64,000 bases of DNA from Zelonia costaricensis (taxonomy: Eukaryota; Euglenozoa; Kinetoplastea; Trypanosomatida; Trypanosomatidae), in contig JASAOO010003561.1 of assembly GCA_030849075.1 (NCBI GenBank), positions 62,001 to 126,000 of the forward strand, given 5' to 3'. Made by a program: the position numbers and the translations under genes. Under the pieces are notes generated by a model. That model saw only the letters and a list, made by a program, of their open reading frames with translations. It made no database searches and was not told the DNA's origin. Every line of letters begins with the position of its first letter. Position 1 is the stretch's first letter. Below, one piece after another: positions 9,981 through 19,610 of this stretch.

Positions 9981-12821
9981 ATGTACGCGTACAACCGCTA
10001 CCCGAACGGCGCGGCAGGGGCGCCGGGCAACCAGCTGCAGCAACAGCCCTTCATGATGTACCCCGGCAGCGGCAATGCGATGAGCGGGCCGTACGGTGCC
10101 ATCGTGCAGCCAAACAACGCGGCGGCAGCCGCCGCCTACGGCGATGCCCTCGCCCGCAGCCGCAGCGTCGGCGGTATGGTCAACAGGGGGTCTGCGCCGC
10201 TGAGCACCAGCATGACAAGCCGACCGGGCGCGGGGGCTCCGGCGATGCCCGGCTACGGCTACACGGCTCCGCAGCCGGCTGCAGGCCCGAACTTCTTCCA
10301 GCAGGGCGCGTACATGGCTGGCACCAAGGCGGCGTCCCCGGGCCCGGGTGTGCACCCCGGGCAGATCCTGCCGTGGCAGACGGTACCAACGGCCGCTGCG
10401 GCCTCCCCGTCCTCCACGCCGGCCGCGGCCTCCGCCCCGGCGCTCGTGCCGTCGCCGCAGTCCCCGCCGCGGTCGGGCCCCGCCCCGGCAGTGGCCCCCG
10501 CGGCCCCCGCCCCCGGAGGCGGTGCGGCTCCAGCGGGCCGGCGGCGAGACGGGCACCGCGGCAGCGGCCGGCACCGCCACAGTGAGGGCGACGCCACCAC
10601 CCCGCCCCAGCCACCAGCGAAGAAGCACCGGGAGCGCCGGCGGCGGAACAACGACCCGGCTGCCGACGACTCGACCTCCACCCGCGCGCCGTCACCGGCC
10701 GCGACAGCCACACCGGGCGAGGTGAACCCCCCCAGCCCCAGCACCTTCACAACAGCCGCGGCGACCCCAGCAGCCCCTCCCGTCCGCGCCGACGGCAACC
10801 ACCACCGCAGCAGTGGGGCCGGCGACGGCGGCGGTCACAGGCGGCGTCGACATCGGCACAGCGAGGGTGGGGAGCGCAGGCAGGAGGCCGCGCCGTCGGC
10901 ACCCGTGCCACCGGGTGGAGAGGCGCACGACGCACAAGAGCCGCGCCGGCGCCGGCACCGTCACCATGCCGGCGGCCGTCAAGAGGGCGATGGGAGCGGC
11001 GACGGAAATCCGTCGCCGCCGGCCGCGCCAGGACCTGCGGAGAAGTCGCACCGCCACCGCTCCGGCAACCGCGCCTCCCACCGCACGAACACGCAGGCGT
11101 ACATCGGCACGGACTCGAGCTCGCCCCGCGGCGCCGACCCAATCGCAGCGCCGTCGCTGGTGCCGATGCTGCCTGTGACTGCTGGTTTGAGCGCCGTGCC
11201 ACCGCCTCCGCCGCACCTCGCGTGGTCGATCCCGACCCCGCCCCAGCTGAGCGTCGCCCCCGCCTCAGCCCCCAACGCCGCGGCTCTCGCGTCGGCCAGC
11301 CCGTCCAAGGCGCGCCGCCACCACCGCAGCAGCCGCCGCGATCGCCGCCGCGGCCACTCCGCATCGTCTGCGTCGTCCTCGTCCGGCGGCTCCAAGTCCC
11401 GCTCCCCGTCCTCGTCCTACTCCGCCTCGGCATCCGCGTCGCGGTCGGCCTCGGCGTCCCGCTCCTCTGGCGCCTCCTCGCGCGAACGCCGCCACCGTCG
11501 CCGCCGTGACCGCAGCCGCCGCCACGCCGGCCGCCGCTCCGCGTCCGCCTCGTCTTCGTCTTCCACTGACCCCGAAGCTCGTGCCGCCGCCGCGGCCCTC
11601 GCGGCGCAGAACGAGGCGGCTGCGAAGAAGAAGAGCGGCGGTGTTTTCTCGAAGCTTTTCCGCCGCAACCAGGGCCACGCCAGCGACTCGGCGGCGGCGG
11701 CGGCGGCCACCACCGCAGCGGGGCCCACCGGTGCCGACGGTGCCCAAACGCCGCTCATCATGCAATCGAAGCCGCTTTACGATACCGCCTTCAACACCGC
11801 GATTGCTGCGGCTGTGGCGGGGGCTCAGCCCGGTGGCACGCCGCCCGCCGTCGCAGCTGCGGCACCGCTAGCTCAACCGCCAATGCCGGAGTCGGGGTCG
11901 AGCAGCCGCCGCGAGTCTGCGCGGCGGCGCGACCAGTCGCCCAGCCGTGCCTCCCGCGCTTTCCCGTCGCCGCACGGGGCGGTGGACGGGCACACGGGGA
12001 CAGCAATGCCGACCCAACTGCCGGTACCGCAAGGCAAGAACAAGGGCATCTTCGGTGGTCTCTTCAGCAAGAAGAAGGACAAGACGGACGCCGGCCCCGC
12101 CTCGGGGGACGCCAGCGGGGCGGACTCGAGCAGTGCGAGCCGGCTGGGCACGCCGTCCTCGCGGCCGATGACGCCTGGTCCGGCAGGGTCGATTCCAGTG
12201 GACGCCACTGCAGCGCTGCGGCTGCACCCGACGCCGCCCCACACACCTCTCTTGCAGAGCGGCAGCAGCAGCGGCAACTACAACGGCCTCTACACTCCAG
12301 ACGGCACCCCGGCCAGCGCCGCGTTGACCCCGTCAAACCCGGCCGCCGCGTCGAAGCCCGGCTTCTTCGGGCGCATCATGAAGAAGAAGATGCAGAAGGC
12401 TGCGACCCAGCAGCAGCAGCAGCAGCAACTCGTGGAGGAGCTCGTCAAGCAGCAGCTCGAGCTGCAACGCCAGCAGCACCAGCGCGATGTCGAGGCGGTG
12501 GGCGAGCGCGATCAGCGCGGCGGCGGCAGCCGTGGTCATCACCGGCGCAGTGGCGGCAACGACGGGCAGCAGCACGCATCAGGGAATCGCGGCGGCGAGA
12601 ATGAGCGGGGCCGCGGCCGCCGCCGCACGCCATCGACGGACTCTTACTCGTACTCCGACAGCCGGTCCTCGTCTTCTTCGTCCTCTGGGAGGGGACGCTC
12701 CAACAGGCGCCGTGGCGGCGGGGGCGGTGGCCGCAACAACGGCAACGGCAACACCCCTGCGATTGCGGCGGCACCGGCGTCCAAAAGCCGCAGTGGCCGC
12801 ACCCCTGCCAATGACATCTGA
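9981..12821 (+). CDS. Large Ser/Arg/Ala-rich low-complexity protein with three aromatic-basic motifs
   Basis: 946 residues, almost all low complexity, no known catalytic domain. The N-terminus is Tyr/Asn/Gln/Pro-rich. Residues ~190-380 are Pro/Ala/Arg/His-rich with recurring RHRHSEG-type motifs. Residues ~440-530 form an RS-like domain of Ser/Arg runs. Three short related motifs stand out: GGVFSKLFRRN (~553), KGIFGGLFSKKK (~688) and PGFFGRIMKKKMQK (~793). A Gln run follows (~811), then another Arg/Ser and Gly-rich tail. Start: the first ATG in frame; the upstream extension begins only at GTG inside a TG repeat. The RS-like part might suggest RNA or nuclear-speckle association, while the aromatic-basic motifs could be membrane- or partner-binding helices. 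Both are inference and the function is unknown. Confidence 0.7.
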   Translation: MYAYNRYPNGAAGAPGNQLQQQPFMMYPGSGNAMSGPYGAIVQPNNAAAAAAYGDALARSRSVGGMVNRGSAPLSTSMTSRPGAGAPAMPGYGYTAPQPAAGPNFFQQGAYMAGTKAASPGPGVHPGQILPWQTVPTAAAASPSSTPAAASAPALVPSPQSPPRSGPAPAVAPAAPAPGGGAAPAGRRRDGHRGSGRHRHSEGDATTPPQPPAKKHRERRRRNNDPAADDSTSTRAPSPAATATPGEVNPPSPSTFTTAAATPAAPPVRADGNHHRSSGAGDGGGHRRRRHRHSEGGERRQEAAPSAPVPPGGEAHDAQEPRRRRHRHHAGGRQEGDGSGDGNPSPPAAPGPAEKSHRHRSGNRASHRTNTQAYIGTDSSSPRGADPIAAPSLVPMLPVTAGLSAVPPPPPHLAWSIPTPPQLSVAPASAPNAAALASASPSKARRHHRSSRRDRRRGHSASSASSSSGGSKSRSPSSSYSASASASRSASASRSSGASSRERRHRRRRDRSRRHAGRRSASASSSSSTDPEARAAAAALAAQNEAAAKKKSGGVFSKLFRRNQGHASDSAAAAAATTAAGPTGADGAQTPLIMQSKPLYDTAFNTAIAAAVAGAQPGGTPPAVAAAAPLAQPPMPESGSSSRRESARRRDQSPSRASRAFPSPHGAVDGHTGTAMPTQLPVPQGKNKGIFGGLFSKKKDKTDAGPASGDASGADSSSASRLGTPSSRPMTPGPAGSIPVDATAALRLHPTPPHTPLLQSGSSSGNYNGLYTPDGTPASAALTPSNPAAASKPGFFGRIMKKKMQKAATQQQQQQQLVEELVKQQLELQRQQHQRDVEAVGERDQRGGGSRGHHRRSGGNDGQQHASGNRGGENERGRGRRRTPSTDSYSYSDSRSSSSSSSGRGRSNRRRGGGGGGRNNGNGNTPAIAAAPASKSRSGRTPANDI

Positions 12822-14064
12822 TCGCGTGTGTGCGGTCTAATGCGTTGGCGCGGTCTGTCAACGCACGAGGGCCGGTGGTGCCGGTCGTGGTTGTCGAGAG
12901 CGGAATACAGACACGGAAATTGGCGAGTATGACAAGCGGAGTATCCTCTGCGGCCCCTCCCCCCGCTCTCCTTCCACCGTCCTGCTCCGTTCTGTGGGGC
13001 AGAGCTTGTCAGTCCGGATCGCGACGGGGGGTTGGGGTTTTGGGCTGCTGCAGCCTCGGCTGCCCTGCCGTGGTATTGCGTCTATGCGCCTTCTTCTTTC
13101 TTTCCTTTTCGTTCTTCCCTTCCTCCACCGTGACGGTGTCTCTTCGCTTTTCTTCTCTTTCGTGTTTGCACGTCCTCCGTGCTACCCGCCTTGTGACGGA
13201 TCCCCACTTTCTGCGTTTTTCTCCTCCTCCATCGCTCTTCACTGCTGGCGGGAAATGGTCTTCACGATGGCTTTGTTTGTGCTGGTGCGTGTCTGCATGT
13301 CTCTGTCTCCGTATGCGTTTGTGTGTGACGATGGTGTACCTGTATCCAGCCGCTTTTTCCCCGGCATCTCCGCCCACGCGTCCTTCCGCTCCACCGCGGC
13401 GGTCATCACTCCCCCTCTTGGCAGCTGCCCGCTGTCTTGCGTGGCGCTGCCGGCCTTGGCTGTGTGTGTGTGTGTGTGGCCTGCTCGCGAAAGAACAAGA
13501 GAAAAGACGTATCCTGGTGGGTGTGATGAAGCGCAGAGTACGGACAACAACGGTTTGCACTACGAAGCGACAATTACGTAGTCGATTCTGTATTGTTAAG
13601 GGGGGCTCTTCTGGGTCGACCGAACTCGCGGAGCACGTGGGAGTATCGAGGATGGGCTTCTGCACTTCCACGCCGCACTACGTGCGCGCTTCTTGCGGGG
13701 CCGAAGCCCTTCAGGAGGGGGGGGGGGCGAGCGTGCGCACGGTGGGAGAAGCGCCGCGCTGACATGACTGAGAGTGTCCGCTCTGCCTGTACAACTTTGT
13801 TCTTTACCGACTCCTGGTGCTTATGCACCCTCTCTGTGCAGTCCAAACACAATACACACGCACACACAGACACACACACACAGAGTGCGAGGCGTCAACG
13901 CATACCTTTGAGAGTACGACGTTGGCCACCGTGCTGTCTGCAGCGCTACACGCAGCACCTGTCCGCTGGCTCCCCCCCCTATCCACAAAGCGGATGGATA
14001 CGACAGGCGTGCGCTTTCGCCTCAACCGTCAGCAGCGACCCTTGCCTAGCCTCACCACAGCGCC
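12822..14064. other. Intergenic region / UTRs, no gene seen
   Basis: About 1.2 kb. CT-rich middle, a CA run at ~13857-13884 and several short frames without coding character. An ATG at 13994 opens a short out-of-frame frame that overlaps the start of the next gene. Confidence 0.6.
13857..13884 (+). repeat. CA microsatellite
   Basis: (CA)n run with one CAGA interruption, in the intergenic region. Confidence 0.85.
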
Positions 14065-15984
14065 ATGCTCCCCCACGCGACGAATGGTGTACGCCCTGCT
14101 GCACCACAGCGGCAGTCCCCTGCCAGTGTGCGCGCCATCACCGCTGCCGTGGGTCGCCTGCTCGCTGATTACGTCGAGCAGCTCCGCGACGACCTGCGTT
14201 TCTCCGGTGACACGCGCGATGCGGTCAAGGTGCTGAACAGCACAGAAGACGATGGCGTACGAGTCAAGAAGGAGCAAGAGGAGGAACAGGAGGACGTTAA
14301 CCTCGGTGGGGTGCCCTTCGGCGCCGCTGCGGCAGCGACCACTCCAGCGCCGACGACAGGCACCCCCGCTGCCGACGCGGAGACGCTCGACGAGGCCGCA
14401 CCGCTGACGGAGGCGGATGTCGCAGAGTGCCGCCAGCGCCTGCAGCGCATGCGCCGCGTGCACCAGCTGCTCGCGGAGTTTGCGTCTATCTCCACAAGGC
14501 AGCGCACCTACGGAGCTGACGGCACCGCCGCCGGCGGTGCTCTGTCCTCGTCGGACGCAGTCGAGCAAGCTGCAGAGTTGGGTGCAGTGGACGTGAGCTG
14601 CGACACGGTGCGCTGCAACCCCGTGCTGATGCTGGCGCTGCGCCGGTTCGACAGCATGGTGCATCGCTTCCAGGGCACCCAAGCCTCAAGTCCAGCGGTG
14701 GCCGTCTCGCAGCCCGGCGCTGCGGTGACAGCGTCCTTTGAAGAGGGCACGCGCGCGATTCAGCCTTTCCTGACGCCGGTGCCCCTCCCGGAAGGAGCCC
14801 TGAGCGCGTTCAGCCGCAACGTCAGCGTCGTCTTCCGCAGGCGCTCCGCGTCGAGTGCGTCCCCAGGTGCGGGCACGCCGTCCACGACGCCCAGCAAGCG
14901 GCCACGCGAGGCGGCGACCGGTGCGGCACCGCCGTCCTCGACCTCAGAAGCAGAGGCGCCGAACGCGTGGGCAGCGCTCGGCGCGCAGCAGCGGAAGCGG
15001 CGCTTTGCGCTGTACACCGTCCGCACCGCGCTTCTGCCCCGTGTCAGTGCGGTGTGCGCTCCTCTTTACGTGTCGCCGGCGGTGCACGAGTTGGCGCAGC
15101 TCAACGCGGAGGCGGAGCGAGCGATGCTGGTGCGGGCGTGGTGTGTGCACACCAAGGCCCACCTGCTGCGTGAGCTGCCCTCGGTTGCCGGCGATGTCGA
15201 GGCGCACCAACTCGCCCTGCGCGAAGCGCTGCAGAGCCTGCCAGGCAGTCGTCGGGAGTCGCTTCTCGCGGACGTCTCGTACATCGCTGTGATGCACGGC
15301 GATGCGGGGGTGGTGCGGGTGCGCGTGCAGAACGCGCTGGTGCTCGACCTCACCTACGATCTGCGGCGCCGGCAGTGGTCGCTGCTCGCGCTGCACTGGC
15401 TATTGTGCACCTCCAGCGCCGCAGCCTCGCTTGTCGCGACGTCGCTGACGTCGCTCGGGGGCTCGGTGGCGCCTTTCCACGACGGCAGTTCACCCGTTCC
15501 CGTGGTGCCGCAAGACCGCGAGGCGCTGCACGGCTTCCTTCAGAGGGCCTTCGTGCAGGGCGGGCTCAGCGAGGGCCTGCAGGCGGCGAGGCGACTTGTC
15601 TGCGCGGTGGTCATGGACACCTTCGCGGCGCAGATGCTTGCGCTGCAGCAGAGCTTCTTCACGGGTGCCGGGCTCGGCCGCCTGCTGGAGCTGGAGGTGC
15701 GGCCCGGCACCTTCGTCAGCTTCCGCCTCGCCGTCCCGTCGCTGTTCACCGCAGCGGCGCCGACGGCACATGTGCGGGCACGCGTGGCGGGTGGGACGGT
15801 GCTGCTCGAGTGTGTGTGGGGCACCGACCTCGCCACCCGGCACGTGACGCTGCCACTGGGCACGGCTGCGCTGCTGCCGGCAGCCGGAGAAGCACCGGAC
15901 GGCGCTGCTGCGCCGCGTGTGGTGGTGGACGCGGAAGCGTTTTTGTGGCAGTGCGTCGCGTCCTCGTCGTCCGTGTGTGGATGA
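14065..15984 (+). CDS. Unknown conserved-looking protein; C-terminal half resembles Mediator MED14
   Basis: 639 residues. An N-terminal helical region (residues ~18-60) is followed by an acidic KKEQEEEQED patch and an Ala/Pro linker. The C-terminal half (~310-600) is well structured. It holds a helical part with a LPRVSAVCAPLYVSPAVHEL segment, then GVVRVRVQNALVLDLTYDL and RRQWSLLALHWLL (residues ~410-448). Next come a helical stretch starting REALHGFLQRAF and a beta-rich end. In MED14 a similar order is found: an LP-rich helix, a G-x-V-x-F-x-V strand pair, a W-x-LL-x-hydrophobic segment, then a helix beginning LH-x-F. I therefore suggest a divergent MED14-like subunit, from pattern memory only. 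Otherwise call it hypothetical. The ATG at 14065 needs an acceptor after 13996, which is only weakly visible. Confidence 0.6.
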   Translation: MLPHATNGVRPAAPQRQSPASVRAITAAVGRLLADYVEQLRDDLRFSGDTRDAVKVLNSTEDDGVRVKKEQEEEQEDVNLGGVPFGAAAAATTPAPTTGTPAADAETLDEAAPLTEADVAECRQRLQRMRRVHQLLAEFASISTRQRTYGADGTAAGGALSSSDAVEQAAELGAVDVSCDTVRCNPVLMLALRRFDSMVHRFQGTQASSPAVAVSQPGAAVTASFEEGTRAIQPFLTPVPLPEGALSAFSRNVSVVFRRRSASSASPGAGTPSTTPSKRPREAATGAAPPSSTSEAEAPNAWAALGAQQRKRRFALYTVRTALLPRVSAVCAPLYVSPAVHELAQLNAEAERAMLVRAWCVHTKAHLLRELPSVAGDVEAHQLALREALQSLPGSRRESLLADVSYIAVMHGDAGVVRVRVQNALVLDLTYDLRRRQWSLLALHWLLCTSSAAASLVATSLTSLGGSVAPFHDGSSPVPVVPQDREALHGFLQRAFVQGGLSEGLQAARRLVCAVVMDTFAAQMLALQQSFFTGAGLGRLLELEVRPGTFVSFRLAVPSLFTAAAPTAHVRARVAGGTVLLECVWGTDLATRHVTLPLGTAALLPAAGEAPDGAAAPRVVVDAEAFLWQCVASSSSVCG

Positions 15985-16698
15985 GGCGGTGCATCAGCCC
16001 ACGCGCTGCGAGAAGAGAGCCCCGCCTCCTCAAAGGAAGAACGGATGCGTGACCGCGGTCCGTGCCACGCGTTCCCACTTCGTCCTCCGTAGCGGAGCGC
16101 GCCGCATGTCTACGCACTCCCCCAATTGCAACGGCGCACTGCACTTGACCCTGCAAAACCGCGTGCAGGCGCAGACGCCAACCAACAGCCCCACAAGAGT
16201 CACTTAGAAGAACACCATGAACAAGAGGAAAGCGGAATGGAGCGCAAGCAACTTGTCGTTACTAAGCGGTGACGCTGCCGCTTCGCACACAGGTGTGGGC
16301 GCGTCGACGCAAGCGGGGGCCCTCCCTCGCCCGTCGCTTTGCCAGCTCGCTCTGACGTGCGCGCCTGTCCTTTCTGTTTTTTTTTTGTTTTCGGAACTCC
16401 CGTCTCCGCCAAGCTCTCTCTCTCTCCTTTACGTCTTCGTGTGCACAAGGAAGCGAAAGCGGCAGCTCGCGCATCTTGACGCCTCGGCCCTCGATCTCTC
16501 GTGCTGCCGCGCGACCCTGGCCGATCCGACGCACCCACCCAGCCGCTGTCATCGACAGATATCACAAAAAGTACCCTAGACACACAAGCCCCCTTTTGCA
16601 CGACAGCAACAGTGGTTTTCTCAGTCTCCGCGCGGCGCTCGCACTCGCCGGCTCGTGCGCTTGACCGCTGCCGCTCTCATCGTCCCACAACGCAAGGC

Positions 16699-16721
16699 AC
16701 CACACACACACACACACACAC
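16699..16721 (+). repeat. CA microsatellite
   Basis: Perfect (CA)n run of about 23 bases in the intergenic region. Confidence 0.9.
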
Positions 16722-16845
16722 TCGCTCTTCAGCAGTATCCACTCACTCCACTCCCATAGATTCAACTGCGTCACCTGCTCCCCTGGTGTGGGCTGACGCC
16801 CTCGGGATAGCATCCTCGAGACCGGCGCGTGGCCCAGCTGCGGTG

Positions 16846-16881
16846 CACTTCTTTCCACTTCCCGCTTTTTATTCAAACTAG
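16846..16881 (+). promoter_or_regulatory. Trans-splice acceptor for the 229-residue protein gene
   Basis: T/C tract 16846-16872, then AG at 16880-16881, 15 bases before the ATG at 16897. The first ATG after the AG is the chosen start. Confidence 0.6.
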
Positions 16882-16896
16882 ATCGTGGCAGCTTGC

Positions 16897-17586
16897 ATGT
16901 CGAGCTCGCCCTACCTGCGCAGCCGCAGCAGCGGCGGTGCCACACCGCTGGTTCGCTTCAGCATCCTCTATCAGCTGCGCCACCACGCCACCTCGGTCAC
17001 GGCGCGCAACGCCAGCGTCTCCCCTCGGGCCTCGTCGCACTTCACACCACCCCGTCCCACGCAGCAGCATCGACCAGGCAGCTCGTCCCCGGCGCGCAGC
17101 GGCGTTGTCGCGTTCTCGCCGGAAGGGCCCGTCGCAGGCGGCCAGGCCAGTGAGGCCATCGAGCATGTCCCAGCCCCCCCGCTGCTCTCTACGATGGACA
17201 AGCGCGAGTTGTCCAAGGTGGTGGTGCGCGATGCTGTCTTTGCGCGGGTGCTGGACCTCGTGCCGTCACGACAGTACGTGCAGACCGTCGTGTGGACGCT
17301 GTCGCCGCAGGTGATCCAGATCGATGGCGCCGTGACGGTCTGCGTCATGCCGCGCGACGCGAGCGTCCTGGCGAGCTCCCGTGGGTACTCGCCATACGCG
17401 GCAGCCTCGCACGGGGGCAGCACGGTGCCCGACATGCGGAGCACGTGCGCCCTGGTGCGGGAGCGGGTGGAGGAGCTGACGGCGGACAGTCGTCTCTTGG
17501 CGTGCCTGCTGCAGCCCTACCTTGGCGAGGTTGGCTCTCAGGGGGACATCGTTCACGCACACGTTGCCGTGGAGGTGGTGCGGTAG
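16897..17586 (+). CDS. Hypothetical protein with basic, possibly mitochondrial, N-terminus
   Basis: 229 residues. The first ~40 residues are rich in Arg, Ser and hydrophobics and have no acidic residue (MSSSPYLRSRSS, FSILYQLRHHATSVTARN). This is typical of a mitochondrial presequence, though not proof of one. A Pro/Ser linker follows. The ordered part begins near residue 100 (MDKRELSKVVVRDAVFARVL) and continues through strand-rich QTVVWTLSPQVIQIDGAVTV to a short helix and a beta end, HAHVAVEVVR. No family is recognised. A downstream in-frame Met (MDKREL) could in principle initiate a shorter form, but the acceptor 15 bases before 16897 favours the long one. Confidence 0.65.
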   Translation: MSSSPYLRSRSSGGATPLVRFSILYQLRHHATSVTARNASVSPRASSHFTPPRPTQQHRPGSSSPARSGVVAFSPEGPVAGGQASEAIEHVPAPPLLSTMDKRELSKVVVRDAVFARVLDLVPSRQYVQTVVWTLSPQVIQIDGAVTVCVMPRDASVLASSRGYSPYAAASHGGSTVPDMRSTCALVRERVEELTADSRLLACLLQPYLGEVGSQGDIVHAHVAVEVVR

Positions 17587-18218
17587 GCACGCAGGCCGCG
17601 TTGAGTGCCGCGTCTGGCGGCGACGTGTCGAAGGCGTCGCCGCTTCTTCGCTCCGACGCCTCTTTGGCCATCAGCTTTTTTTTTTGGGGGGGGGGGTTTG
17701 CCCATCATCATTGTGCTGCACACTGACACGTTTACAAGCGCACCGTACAAACCAGATAGTCAGCCGCAAGCTGCCTGAATACTTTCCCACTATTCTCCGC
17801 TAGTCAGCGATGCACTCCTCTGGCAAGACCGTTCAACCACGTGAGCACACACGCACGCACATGCGTTTTCTTCAACGCGCCAGGTCTGTGCGTCAAACTT
17901 GAGATGCTCTTGGCCCCAACTTGTCCCCCGCCCCCGCCCCCGCCTCCTTCCCTCCCCTCCACCCTCCAAGTGCTGCCATCCTTCACGTGCGCAGAAGCGG
18001 TGCGACCGGTTTGCCGGCAAACGACATCAAAAAGGAGCAACGCAAACCGAGCCAACACAACGGGCGTGAAGCCGGGGGGAGCGACGCCGCGACCACGTCA
18101 AACGCAGGCGCGCAGACTCCGTTTCTTTCCCTCGCGGGCACTTCCAAAGGGCCCCGCATCCCCCAGCCCCACCCCCCTCTGCTTCCGCATCTACAGCTCT
18201 CCCGGGGGTTTTCTAGCC
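17587..18218. other. Intergenic region / UTRs, no gene seen
   Basis: About 0.6 kb. It holds a striking homopolymer junction (T10 then G11, 17676-17696) in the presumed 3' UTR of the upstream gene and CT/CCCCG-rich sequence before the next acceptor. Confidence 0.6.
18160..18196 (+). promoter_or_regulatory. Trans-splice acceptor for the 162-residue membrane protein gene
   Basis: C/T tract followed by TACAG with AG at 18195-18196, 22 bases before the ATG at 18219 and with no ATG between. A second TAG at 18214-18216 is only 2 bases before the ATG and less likely. Confidence 0.6.
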
Positions 18219-18707
18219 ATGGCTGGTGCGCCGCCTCCGTCTTTTGTGCGGGTGGCGTCGCAGACCCTGCAGCATGACATCCTCAGCTTTCGCACCTGGG
18301 ACCCCGCGACCAACAAGTTGCAGTGCGCGATACGCGACGCGGCGTACCTCATCATCGACCTGCCACGCTTCTTCATGTACTCGCACAGCAATTACGGCGC
18401 CATGCGCCGCTACATTCGGCAGTCGCGCATCAACAAGGGCAAGATCAACCCCGAGGACTTCAAGGACGTGGACACGAACGTGCTGCGTGAGAGTCTTGTC
18501 AAGTACGCGCAGACCAAGGGACCGCTGCAGAAGATCGACTTCCGCTGGTTCTACTGGATGTACGCGATTATGATTCTGTACGTAGGGTGGCAGGGCATGT
18601 ACCTGCAGTCCCTGCTCGACGCACGTGTGGATCGCATGGGGGCGTCGCTGGAGCAGCGCCGCGACATGTACGACGACGACTACATGGAGGAAGTGCGGCC
18701 TCGATAG
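18219..18707 (+). CDS. Single-span membrane protein, hypothetical (possible mitochondrial inner-membrane subunit)
   Basis: 162 residues. The N-terminal ~105 residues are soluble and basic (RYIRQSRINKGKIN). One hydrophobic, aromatic-rich span lies at ~108-131 (FRWFYWMYAIMILYVGWQG), followed by a charged C-terminal helix ending DDDYMEEVRPR. No cleavable signal peptide is seen. The size, single span and aromatic-rich helix are like accessory subunits of the trypanosomatid respiratory chain or ATP synthase, but no family signature is identified, so this is inference. Start: the first ATG after the acceptor at 18196. Frames upstream of it are pyrimidine-driven and not coding. Confidence 0.75.
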   Translation: MAGAPPPSFVRVASQTLQHDILSFRTWDPATNKLQCAIRDAAYLIIDLPRFFMYSHSNYGAMRRYIRQSRINKGKINPEDFKDVDTNVLRESLVKYAQTKGPLQKIDFRWFYWMYAIMILYVGWQGMYLQSLLDARVDRMGASLEQRRDMYDDDYMEEVRPR

Positions 18708-19610
18708 CAACGACACCCAAACCAACACACATCCACACGAACATGCGGAGCTCCGCTCCATCACATGGCTGAGTGAGGTCGCTGCGGTCAACACCGCGTT
18801 GGCGCTAGCCGTAAAGAAAGAAAGAAGAACAAAAAAAAACAAGAGAGTTGTGACAGGGCAGCACCGTGACGCCGATACAAAAAGAATGGGAATGGGGGGG
18901 GGGGCACACACGGCCTGGAAGCTGCAGTGACGCTTGCGCAACTGCAGCCTGCTCGATAGCTCAACCGCCTTCTCAGCGGCACGCAGAACACCACACGGGG
19001 CTCCCGATTTCTACAACCCCACCTCCTGTGAACTCGCCGACACCGAGTGCTTTGCATGCTAGAGTGGCTGCCTTTTATGGACTCAAGCGCGCAACCGTCG
19101 CGCGCAGGGATGGCCGCTCGGCGAATGTGTTGTATTCTCGTACATCTCCCTCGTTCGCTCTCGGTGCCCCCCCCTTGCGTCCCCTCGAGCAGCCGCCATC
19201 TCGCTCTCGCTTCTCTCTTGCTCGACTGCTCTCACGGCCCGTCGGAGTTAGGAAGAGCGGACGGCGTTCACACCAGTACTGCTCGTTCAGCACTCGAGCA
19301 CACACGCACACACACCTACGCACATCAGAGAGCTAATAAGAAGAGAGGCACGCCGCGTGATCGCTGAGCCTAGCAACGCCGTTCGCTCTCTCCCCTCTCC
19401 CGAAAAACCGCATCGAGCAGCACTTACAAGCTGCTCGGTGCGTGGCTTGTCTGCACGCCAGTGCCTCTGTGTGGGCACCTGCCACTGTACCCACGGCTAA
19501 CCAGCTAAGGCACCTCCCCAGCGGGCTCCATATCGGGCCAAGCTGGGGCTCTTCAAAGAACGAAGCACTGCGCCTCATCGACATAGACAACGACAACAAA
19601 ACAACAAAAA
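18708..19610. other. Intergenic region / UTRs, no gene seen
   Basis: About 0.9 kb of mixed sequence with A runs (~18832) and a G run (~18894-18903). A CT tract at ~19200-19235 precedes the PRP6 gene. No supported coding frame. Confidence 0.6.
19200..19247 (+). promoter_or_regulatory. Candidate trans-splice acceptor for the PRP6-like gene
   Basis: CT tract 19200-19233 with AG at 19246-19247; a second tract at ~19382-19402 has AG near 19420. No ATG occurs between either site and 19611, so both give the same start. Confidence 0.5.

Larger units (their letters stand above)
15985..16896. other. Intergenic region / UTRs, no gene seen
   Basis: About 0.9 kb. Contains a T run near 16377-16387, a CA microsatellite at 16699-16721 and the acceptor of the next gene. 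No coding frame is supported. Confidence 0.6.

Noticed and set aside
13994..14236. Short frame starting at ATG 13994 as a gene
   Set aside because: It overlaps the start of the longer gene at 14065 in another phase and has no domain; at most an upstream frame.
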